The notes under the pieces were generated by a model. That model was not told where the DNA came from. It ran no database searches and saw only the letters and a list, made by a program, of their open reading frames with translations. 64,000 nucleotides of DNA, taken from the NCBI RefSeq assembly GCF_963678635.1, contig NC_087063.1, positions 69,523,617 through 69,587,616 of the forward strand, written 5' to 3'. Positions 10,990-22,800 of the stretch are shown here, piece after piece. This stretch comes from Symsagittifera roscoffensis. Its lineage: Eukaryota; Xenacoelomorpha; Acoela; Convolutidae. Both the position numbers and the translations under genes were made by a program. Each line of letters starts with the position of its first letter. The first letter of the stretch is position 1.

Positions 10990-11430
10990 TGTCTCTTTGA
11001 ATCAATCTGTTTTTATAGAACCCAGTCTATTGCAGAAATTTTTGAGGGCTTTTTGCCTGATCAGGCAGCGTATATATGCAATTTCGGCAGATATTGAAAG
11101 AAAGTTCCTTCAAGTTGGGGTAATTCCAGCCGTCCAACCGTCGTTATTTGTAGTAAGAGTAACCCTTCAAGCCAACCTATTGCCTTTTCAACTTACTAGT
11201 TATAAAATTGGCGCATTTTGATATCCCTCTTGTGCGCTTTTTTGATCCCAAGTTTAGCGCTGCAGCAAACGGCAAAAGGTTATTACGACAAACTTTTAGC
11301 TACGACTCATGCTGTCCTTGATAGTTGGATGGATGATTGTTCAGAGGGATTGCTCTATAGTTTTTATTGTCGATCCGAACGAATTATCTTGTTTGAGCGA
11401 AAAAATTGTGAATTTTTAGTCTAAGGAGGA
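10990..11430 (+). pseudogene. BEL/Pao retrotransposon reverse transcriptase relic
   Basis: The plus-strand open stretch 10997-11221 contains RIYAISADIERKFLQVGV, close to the conserved BEL/Pao RT motif around ADIEKAFLQI. After a frameshift, 11218-11424 includes DSWMDDCSEG, in the place of the Y-V-D-D catalytic loop. The reading frames are broken and flanked by Helitron2-like copies on both sides. This is a dead fragment. Family assignment rests on motif order only. Confidence 0.55.
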
Positions 11431-11640
11431 TTTTGGTTCAATAGCTTCTGAGCAAAGTCCCAAGTTTGCCGAACAAATTTTATCCAGAGAGCAAAAGGTT
11501 GACACTGTGAGGAAAAAATTTGACGTGTTTTTGGTCAGCAGCAGTAAAAACCTTTGTCAGGCGCTTAGAACGGCCCTCTGGTCTATCAATGATTGCTCGT
11601 CTGACTTCTCCTCGCTGCTTCTTCGCCGCCCTGGTTTTTT

Positions 11641-12183
11641 TTTCCGACTTTCGATACGAAAGTTACGGAATATTTGTGCTCGGGGTGGGTTTTTTTTTCT
11701 TCAGACAAATTTCGACTTTTTAACTAGCCATTTTTGACGGAATTTTTTTATATCATTCAAAAGGTATTGTTGTCCTGAGCTTAAATTTGAAAAGATATTT
11801 CACCTGTGATCTTTCTTCGTAAAGTTATGAGGGTTTAAAGATTGCCATTTTGGCCATTTTGATCAATTTGGGACAATTAACGCGCAATATAATTCGCGCT
11901 ATTAACGCGTAAGCGGAGATTTAATCCGTCTTATAAATCGTTCCAAATTGGTTGAAAGAAGCTTGTTTGCCATAATTGATTTGTTACAAGGAATGAAAAT
12001 CTATCTTTTTGTACTTTATATGGCGTGTGGGGGGATGATTTTCATAAAAAACTTCCAATTTTTGAAAAAAAATTTCATTTTATTTTATTTCGTTTAATTT
12101 TTTTTTATGTATTACTGCTGCTCAATAAACCTTAAAAGGCAGTCGGAACATTCAGGGCTTCGCCCTGATACGAGCAGTCTTGT
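11641..12183 (+). mobile_element. Helitron2-like element, copy 4
   Basis: Runs from TTTCCGACTTTCGATACG to GAGCAGTCTTGTC with internal sequence near-identical to the other copies. It sits next to the BEL/Pao relic. Confidence 0.85.
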
Positions 12184-12527
12184 CTAATATGAATTTCATT
12201 TATCCAGTGATGAAAATGTGCTGTGGTCTATGTACTCTTCAAGATGTATTCTTATCCTTGTAATTTCGAAACCGCGACTAGATTAGAAAAACTCGACGCA
12301 AAACAAATGACGTTTTCCGAGCTGTGCATTTTTCATGGAAGGAATCCCCTTAGTTTTTGCAGATGATGCTTTAAAATCTGCATTTATGGGAAAAACCCCG
12401 AAAACTTCTCCAGATGAGCTATGAAGATTTTCTTCTTCAAAGCTCTCAAAACGTCTCCGTACAAAGTTCCACTGTATGCAATTTCAACAATTGGATTTTT
12501 TGCCCTGCTTGATACAAGTTTTTTGTA

Positions 12528-12650
12528 CTCCACCAATTGCACTCCTCAACTGTATTTGCACTCCACCAATTGCACTCCACCAATTGCACTCCACCAATTG
12601 TACTCCACCAATTGCAATTTTGTACTCCACACAAATTGCACTCCAATTGC
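12528..12650. repeat. Minisatellite, about 14-bp unit
   Basis: Degenerate tandem copies of ACTCCACCAATTGC (some with TACTCC). Open frames on both strands here only reflect the repeat. Confidence 0.85.
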
Positions 12651-15600
12651 AACCATTTAGTTTTTTACACATAGGGTAACTGGATAAGAAAAATTTCCAC
12701 TCGGGTGCAAAAATTTTCTCTTTTAGTGCCAAGACTTCAGTTAGGTCATGATAGGTGATAGGTTTTTTACTTGTAGCAGCGACTGGCAGGGATCAGTCCT
12801 TCACGCGCTTTTGATACAAGACCAACGGTTTTGAATAGTTAGCAGTGGGTAAACTGTTGATGTGCCCAACATAAAAAATTGTTCCTGCAGTGGAAAACGG
12901 ATGCCACATCGATGGTTGCGTGATATAAGGAGTGCAGGAAATCGGATTGAGTTGTTGTTTGAATATGGCTTGCAAAAAATCTTGCTGAGATGACAAAACT
13001 TATGTGCTGACGGGCAACAGCATATAGCTTACTTGTAAGTTACTCTGATAGATACCACTCTATTTAAGCAGCATATTGCTGAAAAAAGTAGTCGGAGGTG
13101 AATAAACCTGCGGTTCGTATGCAGTATAAATATTTGTACACGGAAAATAGCATTGAAGCTTGCGGAAAAGGGAGCACTCACAGCATGAGATGGGACTTAT
13201 GTACCTTCAAGCAAAGATGCTTTCGGGAAAACTCTCCAGCGACTATCTAAACGGCGGTGGTTTGATACTTGAAAAGAAATAAAACTCCGAAGCACGTTCA
13301 AATTGATCTTTCCAACAGCCGGCAGGGGTTCAGCCAATTCTTCAGGTGCTCACATCTGGTTGCTTACCCATTTTCCAAAATTGTCGTTTTCTGTTTGTGA
13401 GTGTCTTGAACTGCCATCGCCGTTTCTGACCTGTTATGTTGAAACCAAATGTTTTTGAATGTTTCCTCCAGATATTCAACATCTTCGATTCAGTTGCTTC
13501 GGCTAGCTTTGGACACGGTTTTTTAAACAACAAAAACAAGCACTGGCAAGTTTTTTTATTAACTGAATCTTTCTTCTTCTGCTTCCGTAATCAAAACTTA
13601 GCCTCTGTCTGACGCTGAACTTACTTCCTACCGTCCAGTTTTTGCAGGAGCTGTTTTTTTGATGCTCACTCAAACCAATTGATGCAATCTTGGATTGCTC
13701 TGAAGGTGATTTTTCAAAACGTACAGAGTCCGTTGCTGTTAAGTATTATTGCTGTTTTGTAATTAAAAACTTTTATTTTCCTTAATCTACAACTTCGTCA
13801 GATTTACAGTTATAGCGCAGAGGTAAAACCACAATTGACATAAAAATCAGCAAAAAATTCGCTTTTTTCTTTTTTTTCTGCAAACTTTTGTAAGCAGTTG
13901 CTAGATGATTTGATATAGTTTCATTTTTAGCTGGTTTGTCATTAGTACTTATCTATTCTGCATTGCAAGATAAGTTTATTTCATTTTCAAACCGTGGTTA
14001 AAAACAATCATGTTGGAAAAATGCGCTGAAAAGGAAAAAGAAAATATTTTTGTTCAGTATATGTAGTTGGGTAAACTTAAGAAGTGGAAAAAAACTATGA
14101 GATTTAAGTTGAAAGAAAACCAAGTTTTTCAGTTTCTGACAAACTTTATAATTTCCTCCTAGTTTTGGTAAATCATATTTTAGGAGTGCCCATTTTTGTC
14201 TTTATCTTCCTATGTCTTACGTTTTTAAATCCTGGCCGACGGGTTCCTCGACAAAATTTTAAAAAAAACTGGAGTTATAAAGGCGAATTTTAAAGCGTCT
14301 TTCTTTTGGAGTGTGAACTGATTTAACGTGAGAAATAAATTTTGTCGTAAGCTGCAACGGCTGATCTCTTTTTTTTTGTTTGAAATAAGTGTCAATAAAA
14401 AACGGGGGTCTGTTGCCATTGCAATTAAACAAGGGCTGATTTCTTGCTTTTCCATACTTTTAAAATGCAATTAAATTTTTCTTGATGATTCCGGAGAATT
14501 TTTTTTGATAACAATGGGCAATTTTTTCAAGTTTTTTTTGTGTTAATCACTGGAAAGTTTTTTTTTAATTTTGAAGGTTTTTTGAAATTTTTTGCGCTCA
14601 ATAAAAATTAAGCTCTTTAAATGCCATCATGGCGTTTTCATAGCGTTAGTAAAAAAATTTGTGGATTGATGAAAAGAACTGGCAGCAATATTTAACACAA
14701 TTGACAGAGTTTGAAAGTAAGGATGTTTATCAACATAGTATGTTTATCAACACTAGACAAACAATTGTGAGCTCCTTGTGAATGAAGAAAAAATGTGATA
14801 TTATGGCGACTATAACTGTTTGAACCTTTCTCTTAAGGTTTCTATGGTTTCTGTGGTTCCAGTAAAGTGTAATTGTGATAGTTTATAACCTAACGGGTAC
14901 GGTCTTATATTAAAACAGTACTGTGTTACAGCAAAACCTTGTGTTAACAGTCGCGGTGGGCGGCCGAGCACGTGGTAGAACGAGCAAGTTTTTGTAAGAC
15001 TATCGAGCCACTGGAAAAACCGAGGTTGGAACTCACCTAAAGAAAACTCTAGACACGATTGACGGTGTTAGTGGTCAAGTCGGCGGAGAAAAAATTGCAA
15101 TATCTGGCTTTAACGTACAATCAATAAAGGAAAGGGCTGTATAATTTAGTCTTTTGCTCTATTAAAAATTAATTTTGAGGCTTTACTAGGGTCCTAACGT
15201 ACTGGTTAGATACTTCTATAGATTAATGTGATAAAAAAACATGCAAAATGCAGTTTGGTTTCGCAAGGACTAGGACCAAAAAATCCCCCGTTTCTAAAAA
15301 CAATTGCTAATTTCATTTTGGTCTAGAAGGTCGGCAACTACAATTGGCTATCAGGATACCAGCTCAACTCGCTACCCGTATATATCACAATAAAAGCTCA
15401 AAAGTTGTTGTTGTCAAGACCATTTAAAAATAGAGAGGGAAAGAACAAAAATTTTGTATTTTTTTTTTACTTTTCCCTTCTAAACATTTTTTTCCAAAAT
15501 TGATAAGGCTACTAGTCTGGTCATTGTTAATCCTGCTTTACTTTTTTAATATGAATGTCGAATATGCCTTAATTACAGTCTTACGTCAGATTACACGCAG

Positions 15601-15834
15601 AAAAAAATACACTAATTTGAAAAAATAAGTCTTGTAGTTTGTTGAAATATATGGTCGGAATATTCTTTACTACTGGCTCAATAACCCGCTCTTCTTGTTA
15701 TTTTTGATCCTTTTTCTTTCAAAATGTCATTGAATTGTTTTAATTTCAGAATTTGATTACGAATTGAATCATAATTAGTCGAACTTTTTTCTTTTACATT
15801 GTACCGTCATTTTATATTTATTCTTTCATATTTA
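12651..15834. other. Intergenic, no gene seen
   Basis: AT-rich with long T runs. Short open stretches on both strands look random in composition. No RNA gene or recognisable element found. Confidence 0.4.
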
Positions 15835-15984
15835 TTATTTATAAATTTTCGGCTGATTGAAAGATTCACTTAGAATTTCAGGTACACGTGTCTTTTCCAG
15901 TGAATTTGAGGGACCGGTTTGTTTTCCCAATTTCAGCTCAAAGGTTTCCAAACTGGGTGCTGTTCGGCTCATTTGATTATATGC

Positions 15985-16180
15985 CAATCTGGTGGTTCGA
16001 GAAAGAACCACCTTTATATTTTGACCGTTTCGAGAAAGAATTTGTATGCTTCGACCAACACGACAAAAACTCGGTATTTTTCGACCTGCTCGACCAAAAC
16101 AAATAATCTCGACCGTGTTGAAACCAAAATTACGACTGTGCTCGGCCAAAAATTAACGTGCTCGACCATGCTCAACCCAT
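15985..16180. repeat. Degenerate TCGACC-rich repeat cluster 1
   Basis: Irregular 15-30 bp units built on TTTCGACC...TGCTCGACC. Related clusters occur at 16470-16630 and 44290-44650. Confidence 0.6.
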
Positions 16181-16469
16181 GCTAGATATATTTTGATTAT
16201 GTTCCATCGAATTCGGGTATGTTTAAATTTCAATAACATGAATTATCAAAATTTAAAGGTTAACTTATGCTTTTCTGGTAACATCTTATAATGCAATTTT
16301 TATCAAAAAGAAATCACTATGTTATTTGCAGTTCAAATGTTTGTATAGATTAACAAAATTTCAATCTTTTGAATTACTGGCTTGCATTTTGACTCAAAAA
16401 TTTTGAAATATTCTCGTTGAATTTCTAAGAAACTTTTCTCCCTGACCGGAATTACCGCGGGACAACCGG

Positions 16470-16630
16470 TTTTTTTCGACCTGTGTTCGAGGTGTGTTTC
16501 GACCGCGCTCGAAGTATGTTTTGACCGTGCGCCAGGTATATGTCGAAGTTGTGCTCGAAATAAACCTCGGTCTCAACTAATCTTTTTCGGTCGAGCAATG
16601 ACATGTGCTCGACCTTGAAAGTCGAAACCT
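16470..16630. repeat. Degenerate TCGACC-rich repeat cluster 2
   Basis: Units such as TTTCGACCGCGCTCGAAG recur with drift. It is more G+C- and CpG-rich than the surroundings. Confidence 0.6.
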
Positions 16631-16649
16631 GAAGTGAGCACCTCAACCC

Positions 16650-17466
16650 GGGATTAAAAAGGATCGGTTAATGGTTTTCGCAAGCCTAATTATCCTTATA
16701 CATTTTTTCTGTAATCACCCAATAGCGTTGAGGATTGAACTGTCAAGCTAAAGATTGGCAAGTAAAACAATTTAACTTCTTCCCACTCAACGTTAATTTT
16801 TTCAGGATTAAAGTAGCTAATAAAAATTTCTTTGATTAAATGCATCAATTTCTTGTTTAAACGAGGGATTTTACAAAGTTAAGTGTTAAGATCAAATCTG
16901 TTTGTCATAACCGAGTTGCGTGTAGAGAAAGAACCCGAATCTGATTGGCTGCTGATTCCAACTGACGAGAAAAGTACTGTATTTTCCTCTAATCTGTATG
17001 CAAAGGGTATGCAAACTTGCTAGAGAACGTACCTTGGCTTATTTCCTCCACCTCATATTTGCATCAATTTTATGTTTAAATGAGGGGTTTTACAAGGTTA
17101 AGTATGAAGGCCAAATGTGTTTGTCATAACCTACGTTAGTCCGCATACCAATTTTTGTAAGAATACGACAATGTGAATAAATTTCTACAAATAAATATTC
17201 GTTGGTTTGGGTAAAAGACAAATAGCCCGTATCTTTGAAAATTTTGCTTCTAGTGTACCACCCGAAAAGACAATATTGAGTAAAATCCGATTATCTACAG
17301 AAAAAAAAAACCGACTTTAGAAAAATTAAACTTCATTTTTATACAGTAAAATTTTCGATAACAACCATTAGATATTCTATTAGAAATCATTTTGTTTTGC
17401 AAAGATTTTATACATTATAGTTTCTTTATATAATGACTATCAAAACAAGACAAATTTGGATTTTCT
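16650..17466. other. Intergenic, no gene seen
   Basis: Contains a short dispersed duplication (TTTAAA/TGAGGGGTTTTACAA-like words near 16855 and 17080). No gene is supported. Confidence 0.35.
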
Positions 17467-17474
17467 ATGTTAGT

Positions 17475-17645
17475 TTTTATACAGATTATATACACATTTT
17501 TCTACAATATATCTACAGACTATCTACAGAATATCTACAGAATATCTAGAGATTATCTACAGAATATTTACAGATTATATAAAGATTATGTACAAAATTT
17601 ATACAGACTATATCCAAATCATACGCAGGTTATGTACAATATACA
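17475..17645. repeat. Minisatellite, about 12-bp unit
   Basis: Tandem degenerate copies of TATCTACAGAAT. The plus-strand open frame here simply translates the repeat. Confidence 0.85.
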
Positions 17646-17649
17646 AGTT

Positions 17650-18275
17650 TTTCGCGTTGGACGCCACCTCTTTAGGGATTCGGCCCCCTGCTGGCCCAAA
17701 CAGTCCCCTTTTGGTACTCGTTAAGAAATCACTTTTCGGCTGACCGATCCTGAAGTTTTTCTAAAAGCGTCTTGGGCGCCAAAACATACTAATTGAAAGG
17801 TGAGGGAGCTCCAAAAGCCCCAATTTTTCAGTCAAAACGTTCAAAGTTTCCTGAAAACGGCTTTTTGGTTTTTTTTCAAAAATTAGCTTGAGGCGCAAAA
17901 ACTCGGTCTGCTAATGTTATTGATTGAGTCAATTTGGTTGACCTTTAAAAAAGTCGGCAAAATTTTCAATTTTTTTTTCTGAAAATACGACCCCCCACCC
18001 CTCGAGAAAATCCTAGAAATAATTTTGTTGACAATTTTTTAGGTCGACCAAATTGAGTTTCTGAGCCCTCCCAGAACAATTTTAAGACTGTAGTTTGATC
18101 TTTGATCAAAAATTTTGCATCGCACGCAAAATTTACAAAAAAAAATGGGTCATAAATGCCGTTTTTAGGCTGTTTTTGGAGAAATTTGACCAGAAAACTG
18201 CGTTTTTTTGGCGCTCTCTGCCCTTCAAGTTTAGCATATATTGGCACCGTAATTTTATAATTTGTCGCCATAAAG
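17650..18275. mobile_element. Two abutting, inverted hAT-type MITE relics
   Basis: 17650-18020 matches the MITE at 22878-23217 in the same orientation and ends CTCGAGAAAATCCTAGA. 18020-18260 matches the opposite orientation (compare 23340-23480). Termini are decayed and the right side is cut by a Helitron2-like element. Confidence 0.65.
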
Positions 18276-18279
18276 TAAT

Positions 18280-18775
18280 AACAACTCGTATCAGGGTGAA
18301 GCCCTGAAAGTTCCGACTGCCTTTTAAGGTTTATAGAGCAGTAAAAATTAAATGTAATAAAATAAAATGAATTTTTCTTAAAAAAAGTTGAAAATTTTTA
18401 TGAAAATCACCCCCCCCCCCACACGCCATATAAAGTACAAAAGGATAGATTTAGCTCCTAGTAACAAATCAATTATGGCAAATAAACTTCTTCCAACCAC
18501 CAACTTGGAACGATTTCTAAGACGGTTTAAATCTCCGCTTACGCGTTAATATCGCGAAATAAATCGCGCGTTTATTGTCCCAAATTGGACCAAATGGAAA
18601 TCTTCAAACCCCCAAAACTTTACAAAAAAAGATCACAGGTAAAGTATCTTTTCAAATTTAAACTCAAGACAACAATGCCTTTCAAATGATATAAAAAAAA
18701 TTCTGTCAAAAATGGCTAGTTAAAAAGTCGAAATTTGTCTGAAGAAAAAAAAACCACCCCGAGCACAAATATTCC
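18280..18775 (-). mobile_element. Helitron2-like element, copy 5, truncated
   Basis: The hairpin end (CTCGTATCAGGGTGAAGCCCTG) is present. Homology stops at 18775, losing the last roughly 30 bp that carry the ACTTTCG/CGAAAGT hairpin. Confidence 0.8.
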
Positions 18776-19112
18776 TGTTTTGTATGGGACTGTTTTGTAC
18801 AGACACGATACTTTTAGCTTTTCTATTAAAAACCAAATATGAATTGGTTTTGCATTATTTGTTTTGAATGTTTGGTATTGAAATTTACTTACATAAAAAA
18901 CGTTAGTTTGGTTAAAATCAACCAGTTCAAGTTTTAAACTGAACAAACAAGAAGGTCAAGAAATAACCATAGATTTAACTGCGTTTGACGTTATATGTTA
19001 TCAATTGTTCTTATCTCATTCTCCTCCCTTACAAACAAAGTTTCTGGCTTTAACAGCTACCCAGAGCCAGTTATCTTGCAACCCAAGCTCCTGTTGGATC
19101 ATTTGAAGCAAT
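18776..19112. other. Intergenic, no gene seen
   Basis: AT-rich spacer between the truncated Helitron2-like copy and the foldback element. Nothing supported. Confidence 0.35.
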
Positions 19113-19114
19113 TA

Positions 19115-19845
19115 CAGTGCTGATTTAAATTAACCGGACAAAACGCGTTAAACTTGAAATTTAAAACGCATTTTTCTCAAATTGGGTTGAGTTTAGGTAA
19201 AAACTTATGAAAACAACACTTGCTTAAAATTTTAGCAGAGTTAATATGGCGTAATTGGTTTTGCAAAATTCGGGCCCAAAATTTTACCCCAAAAATGGGT
19301 CATTTTCGCTTCTCTTAGTTAATCAAAAACTATGCCAAAAAATACCCAGTCGATCACAGACATAATTATATCAAAGTGAGCTCCTTACGTAGCCCAACAA
19401 ATTTTAAGAAGGGTATATTCTCCAAAACATTGTATAAGTTAATTTATTTTTGTTTGATAGACAAAAAAGATCGTTTCTACTATAAAAAAAACCAACTATT
19501 TATTTAAAAACAATTTTTAAACAATTTTCAATTTTTTTTTGGAGAATATACCCTGCTTAAAGTTTGTTGGGCTACGTAAGGAGCTCACTTTGAAATAATT
19601 ATGTCTGTGATCGACTGGGTATTTTTTGGCGTAATTTTTGATTAAACTAAGAAAAGCCAAAATGACCCATTTTTGGGATAAACTTTTGGACCCGAACTTC
19701 GCAAAACAAATTACACCATATTAATCCTGCTAAAATTTTAAGCAAGGTTTCATAAGTTTTAACCTAATCTCAACCCTATTAGAGAATAACGCGTTTTAAA
19801 TTTGAAGTTTTGCTCGTTTTGTCCGGTTAATTTAAATCAGCACTG
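19115..19845. mobile_element. Mariner-like foldback MITE with long inverted repeats
   Basis: About 310-bp imperfect inverted repeats flank a central spacer near 19425-19540. Termini are CAGTGCTGATTTAAATTAAC and its complement, flanked by TA on both sides (19113-19114 and 19846-19847), as expected for Tc1/mariner-type target duplication. No transposase is present. The right end lies 37 bp before the PIPOX A start codon. Confidence 0.8.
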
Positions 19846-19882
19846 TATAAATCGAGAGTTTAAGAACCATTTGCAAAAAAAT

Positions 19883-22800
19883 ATGGAAAAATTGGAAATT
19901 ATTGAATCTTCCGAGGCCATGTATGACGTAATCGTGTTGGGCGCTGGAATAGTTGGATCAAGTGCGGCTTACCAGGCTCAGAGGGCGGGTAACAAAACTC
20001 TCCTTATAGAGCAGGTTGGAATATAATCAAAATCCGTATAGATAAGGGAGTTTCTCTTGATAGCTTTCTTATAGTTATGCCTATAATAGACTAAATAAAG
20101 GGTTAAACTTGTGCCGGGTTGAGCTCCACATACCGAAAATGCTAATCATACAATTTCATAAATCAAGTATGAAAAAACCATACAAACCATAAACATTTTG
20201 TGAAAATCGTGTAATCGAACTTATAAATAACTTTTTCTTGTTTTAGAAAAAAAAATCACTGTATCGTCATAAATAATGAACAAAAGTTTTGGGCGAAAAA
20301 AGGCTAATCATACAATGTCTATAAGGTGAAAGTGTATAAAAAGCTTTTTTTAAAATGGCGACTCCAAAAACATTATTTGTTTCGAATAAGCCAAAAAAAA
20401 CAAACCCAAAAAGTTTTTCACTGAAACAAACATTTTTCAGATTTTTTCTTGTATGCATACTTTAATTTTTGTGTGGACAACGTGTGGATACACAAAAAAT
20501 TGATTACTTTTGCGTTTCTCATGATAAAGATTTCCAAAAACGCTCAAAAAGTTTTTTTCTTTTATATTGCGAGTTCGTGTATTCCTTCGGGAAAATATGA
20601 CTACTGTAACTTTCAAAATCAAGAAAATAGCATGTCTGAAAACATTTGCCAAACTTTAGAAATTTGCTACTTTCCTTATATTATTTTTGTAACTTATCTA
20701 TCAGGTCGTTTCCAATGCATAGTACATGCAAGACAGTTAAGCTTTTAGTGAATCTAGCTTTGAGTAACCAGGGTCTTTGTTGCTTGCGTTACCGGGTACG
20801 GAACACAACTCAAAAGTTTGGAGAAGAAACTGCTTCAAAATTTTTTTTTGATTTATGGAAAAATGCTAGTTATAAGTTTTCCATATATGGAAAATCACTA
20901 ACCATAGACCAATGGTTACGTAGCAATAAGTAGACAACCGCGTAAGCAGCCAGGACAGTTAGCAGACAAAACTTTTAATTTCTATATCTAAAACAACTTT
21001 TACAAAATAAAAAGCACCAATTTAACTTACGGACAATTCTAAATAAGTTAGCTTTTTATAATGTTATCGCAAACATCAACTTAATTTGAGCAATTTTGGC
21101 TTAAAAAACGTAATTTTCATTAACCAGTGTAACAACACTGCTCCTATCAGGGCGAAGCCCTGAATGTTCCGACTGCCTTTTAAGGTCTAAGAAGCAAAAA
21201 TAACATGAAAAAAATTAACGCAATATAACAAAAGAAAAAACAAAATTTGAGATTTTTTGTTAAAAATCATCCTCCCACACGCCATATAAAGTACAAAGTG
21301 ATAGATTTCGCTCCTAGTAACGTATCACTTGACAAATAAGCTTCTTTCAACCATTTTGGAACGATTTCTAGGGCGGATTAAATCTCCGCTTACGCGTTGA
21401 TATCGCGAATTGTATCGCGCGTTAATTATCCAAAATTGGCCAAAATGGCAATCTTTAAACCCCGATAACTTTAAACCCCCATACGAAAAATGATCACAGG
21501 TAAAATATCTTTTCAAATTTAAGCTCAGAACATCAATACCTTCCGAATGATATATAAAAAATTTCCGTCAAAATTGGCCTGTTGAAAAGTCAAAGTTTGT
21601 CTGAAGAAAAAACGCACCCCGAGCACAAATATTGAACACGAAAGTCGGAACAAAAAACAATTTTGAATAAATATTCAAAATCACTTTTGATATCCTTTTT
21701 CAGATTTGAGTATTGTCAATGTTGTCTACTTACTGACTGTTTACGCTGTAGTCTACTTACTGGCCGCACACTTCTCAAAATTGGTTACGAAGATCCGAAA
21801 ATTCCATACGCAAAGCAAACTGCATTGAGTTTCGCTCAACATAACTTAATATCTGAATGAAATGTGTGAAAACAATTCGAAAAGTGACCATAGATCGGCT
21901 GCGAATCGCAGAAACCACATTACGCGCTTGGTAATTCGAAATGACTCTCGAAATTTGAAGTGGATTGCTTGCCAGACTGTTTTAATTGGTTATAACAGCC
22001 AAATAACTCAACAAATGAAGTTATCAGTTCTATATGATTTTTTTCGCAAATATCTTCCGACAGAGAAATTAAGGAAAACTTGTATAAATGTAATTCCCCT
22101 GAAACGATTCTCGACTCTAATTGGTCATTTTGATTTTCAGCTAGAAAGCTCTATGGTGTTAAGAACCATGCAACTGCTAGAATTGAAAGTCAAGTTTGAT
22201 AATATCAAAAATGATTTCTAATTTCAAATCTTGCGGGTTTTATATTAAGCCTCACAAAGGTTGTGTTGTAGTTTGCTTTCGGTCACTCGCTTGGCAGTTC
22301 TCACGGCGGCAGCCGAGTGATCAGACACCAGTACGGGAATGAGAGGATGCCAGAGTATGCAGAGTGGATGCCGGAAGCTTACGAGGAGTGGGAACACCTG
22401 GAGCAAGTCAGTGGGGAGACGCTACTCAAGTTAGTTTTTTATATATTGATTTGGAGTGCATCTCAGAACATTATTTGGTTTACTTTTATTTAGGTAGCCC
22501 CCATCACTGAACAATCTCGACGTTCAATGTTCTGATAGTTTTCTTCATTTTTCATATATATAGAAAATTTTCAGAGATTATTTCGAAGAAAACGCTGAAG
22601 CAGAGCTTAAGAGGTTTTACTCTACTTTTCGTACGTAAAGTTGCAACTTGTTCCTTGCTCAATACTATAACGTCGTACACTTCTGACTTAAAGTTTACTG
22701 GCAAAACATTTACTAGAAATATATGTCAGCTGAAAGACGAGGACGGCTTTTGGAGAGTTCTGATAAAAAAAATAGAAAATAGCAGGGCGGCTTTATCAAC

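Noticed and set aside
12446-12732. Trp/Cys-rich ORFs on both strands
   Set aside because: They are translations of the 14-bp minisatellite.
21862-22221. 119-codon plus-strand ORF in PIPOX A intron 1
   Set aside because: Part of it recurs in altered form at about 37030, no domain is visible, and it lies in an intron.
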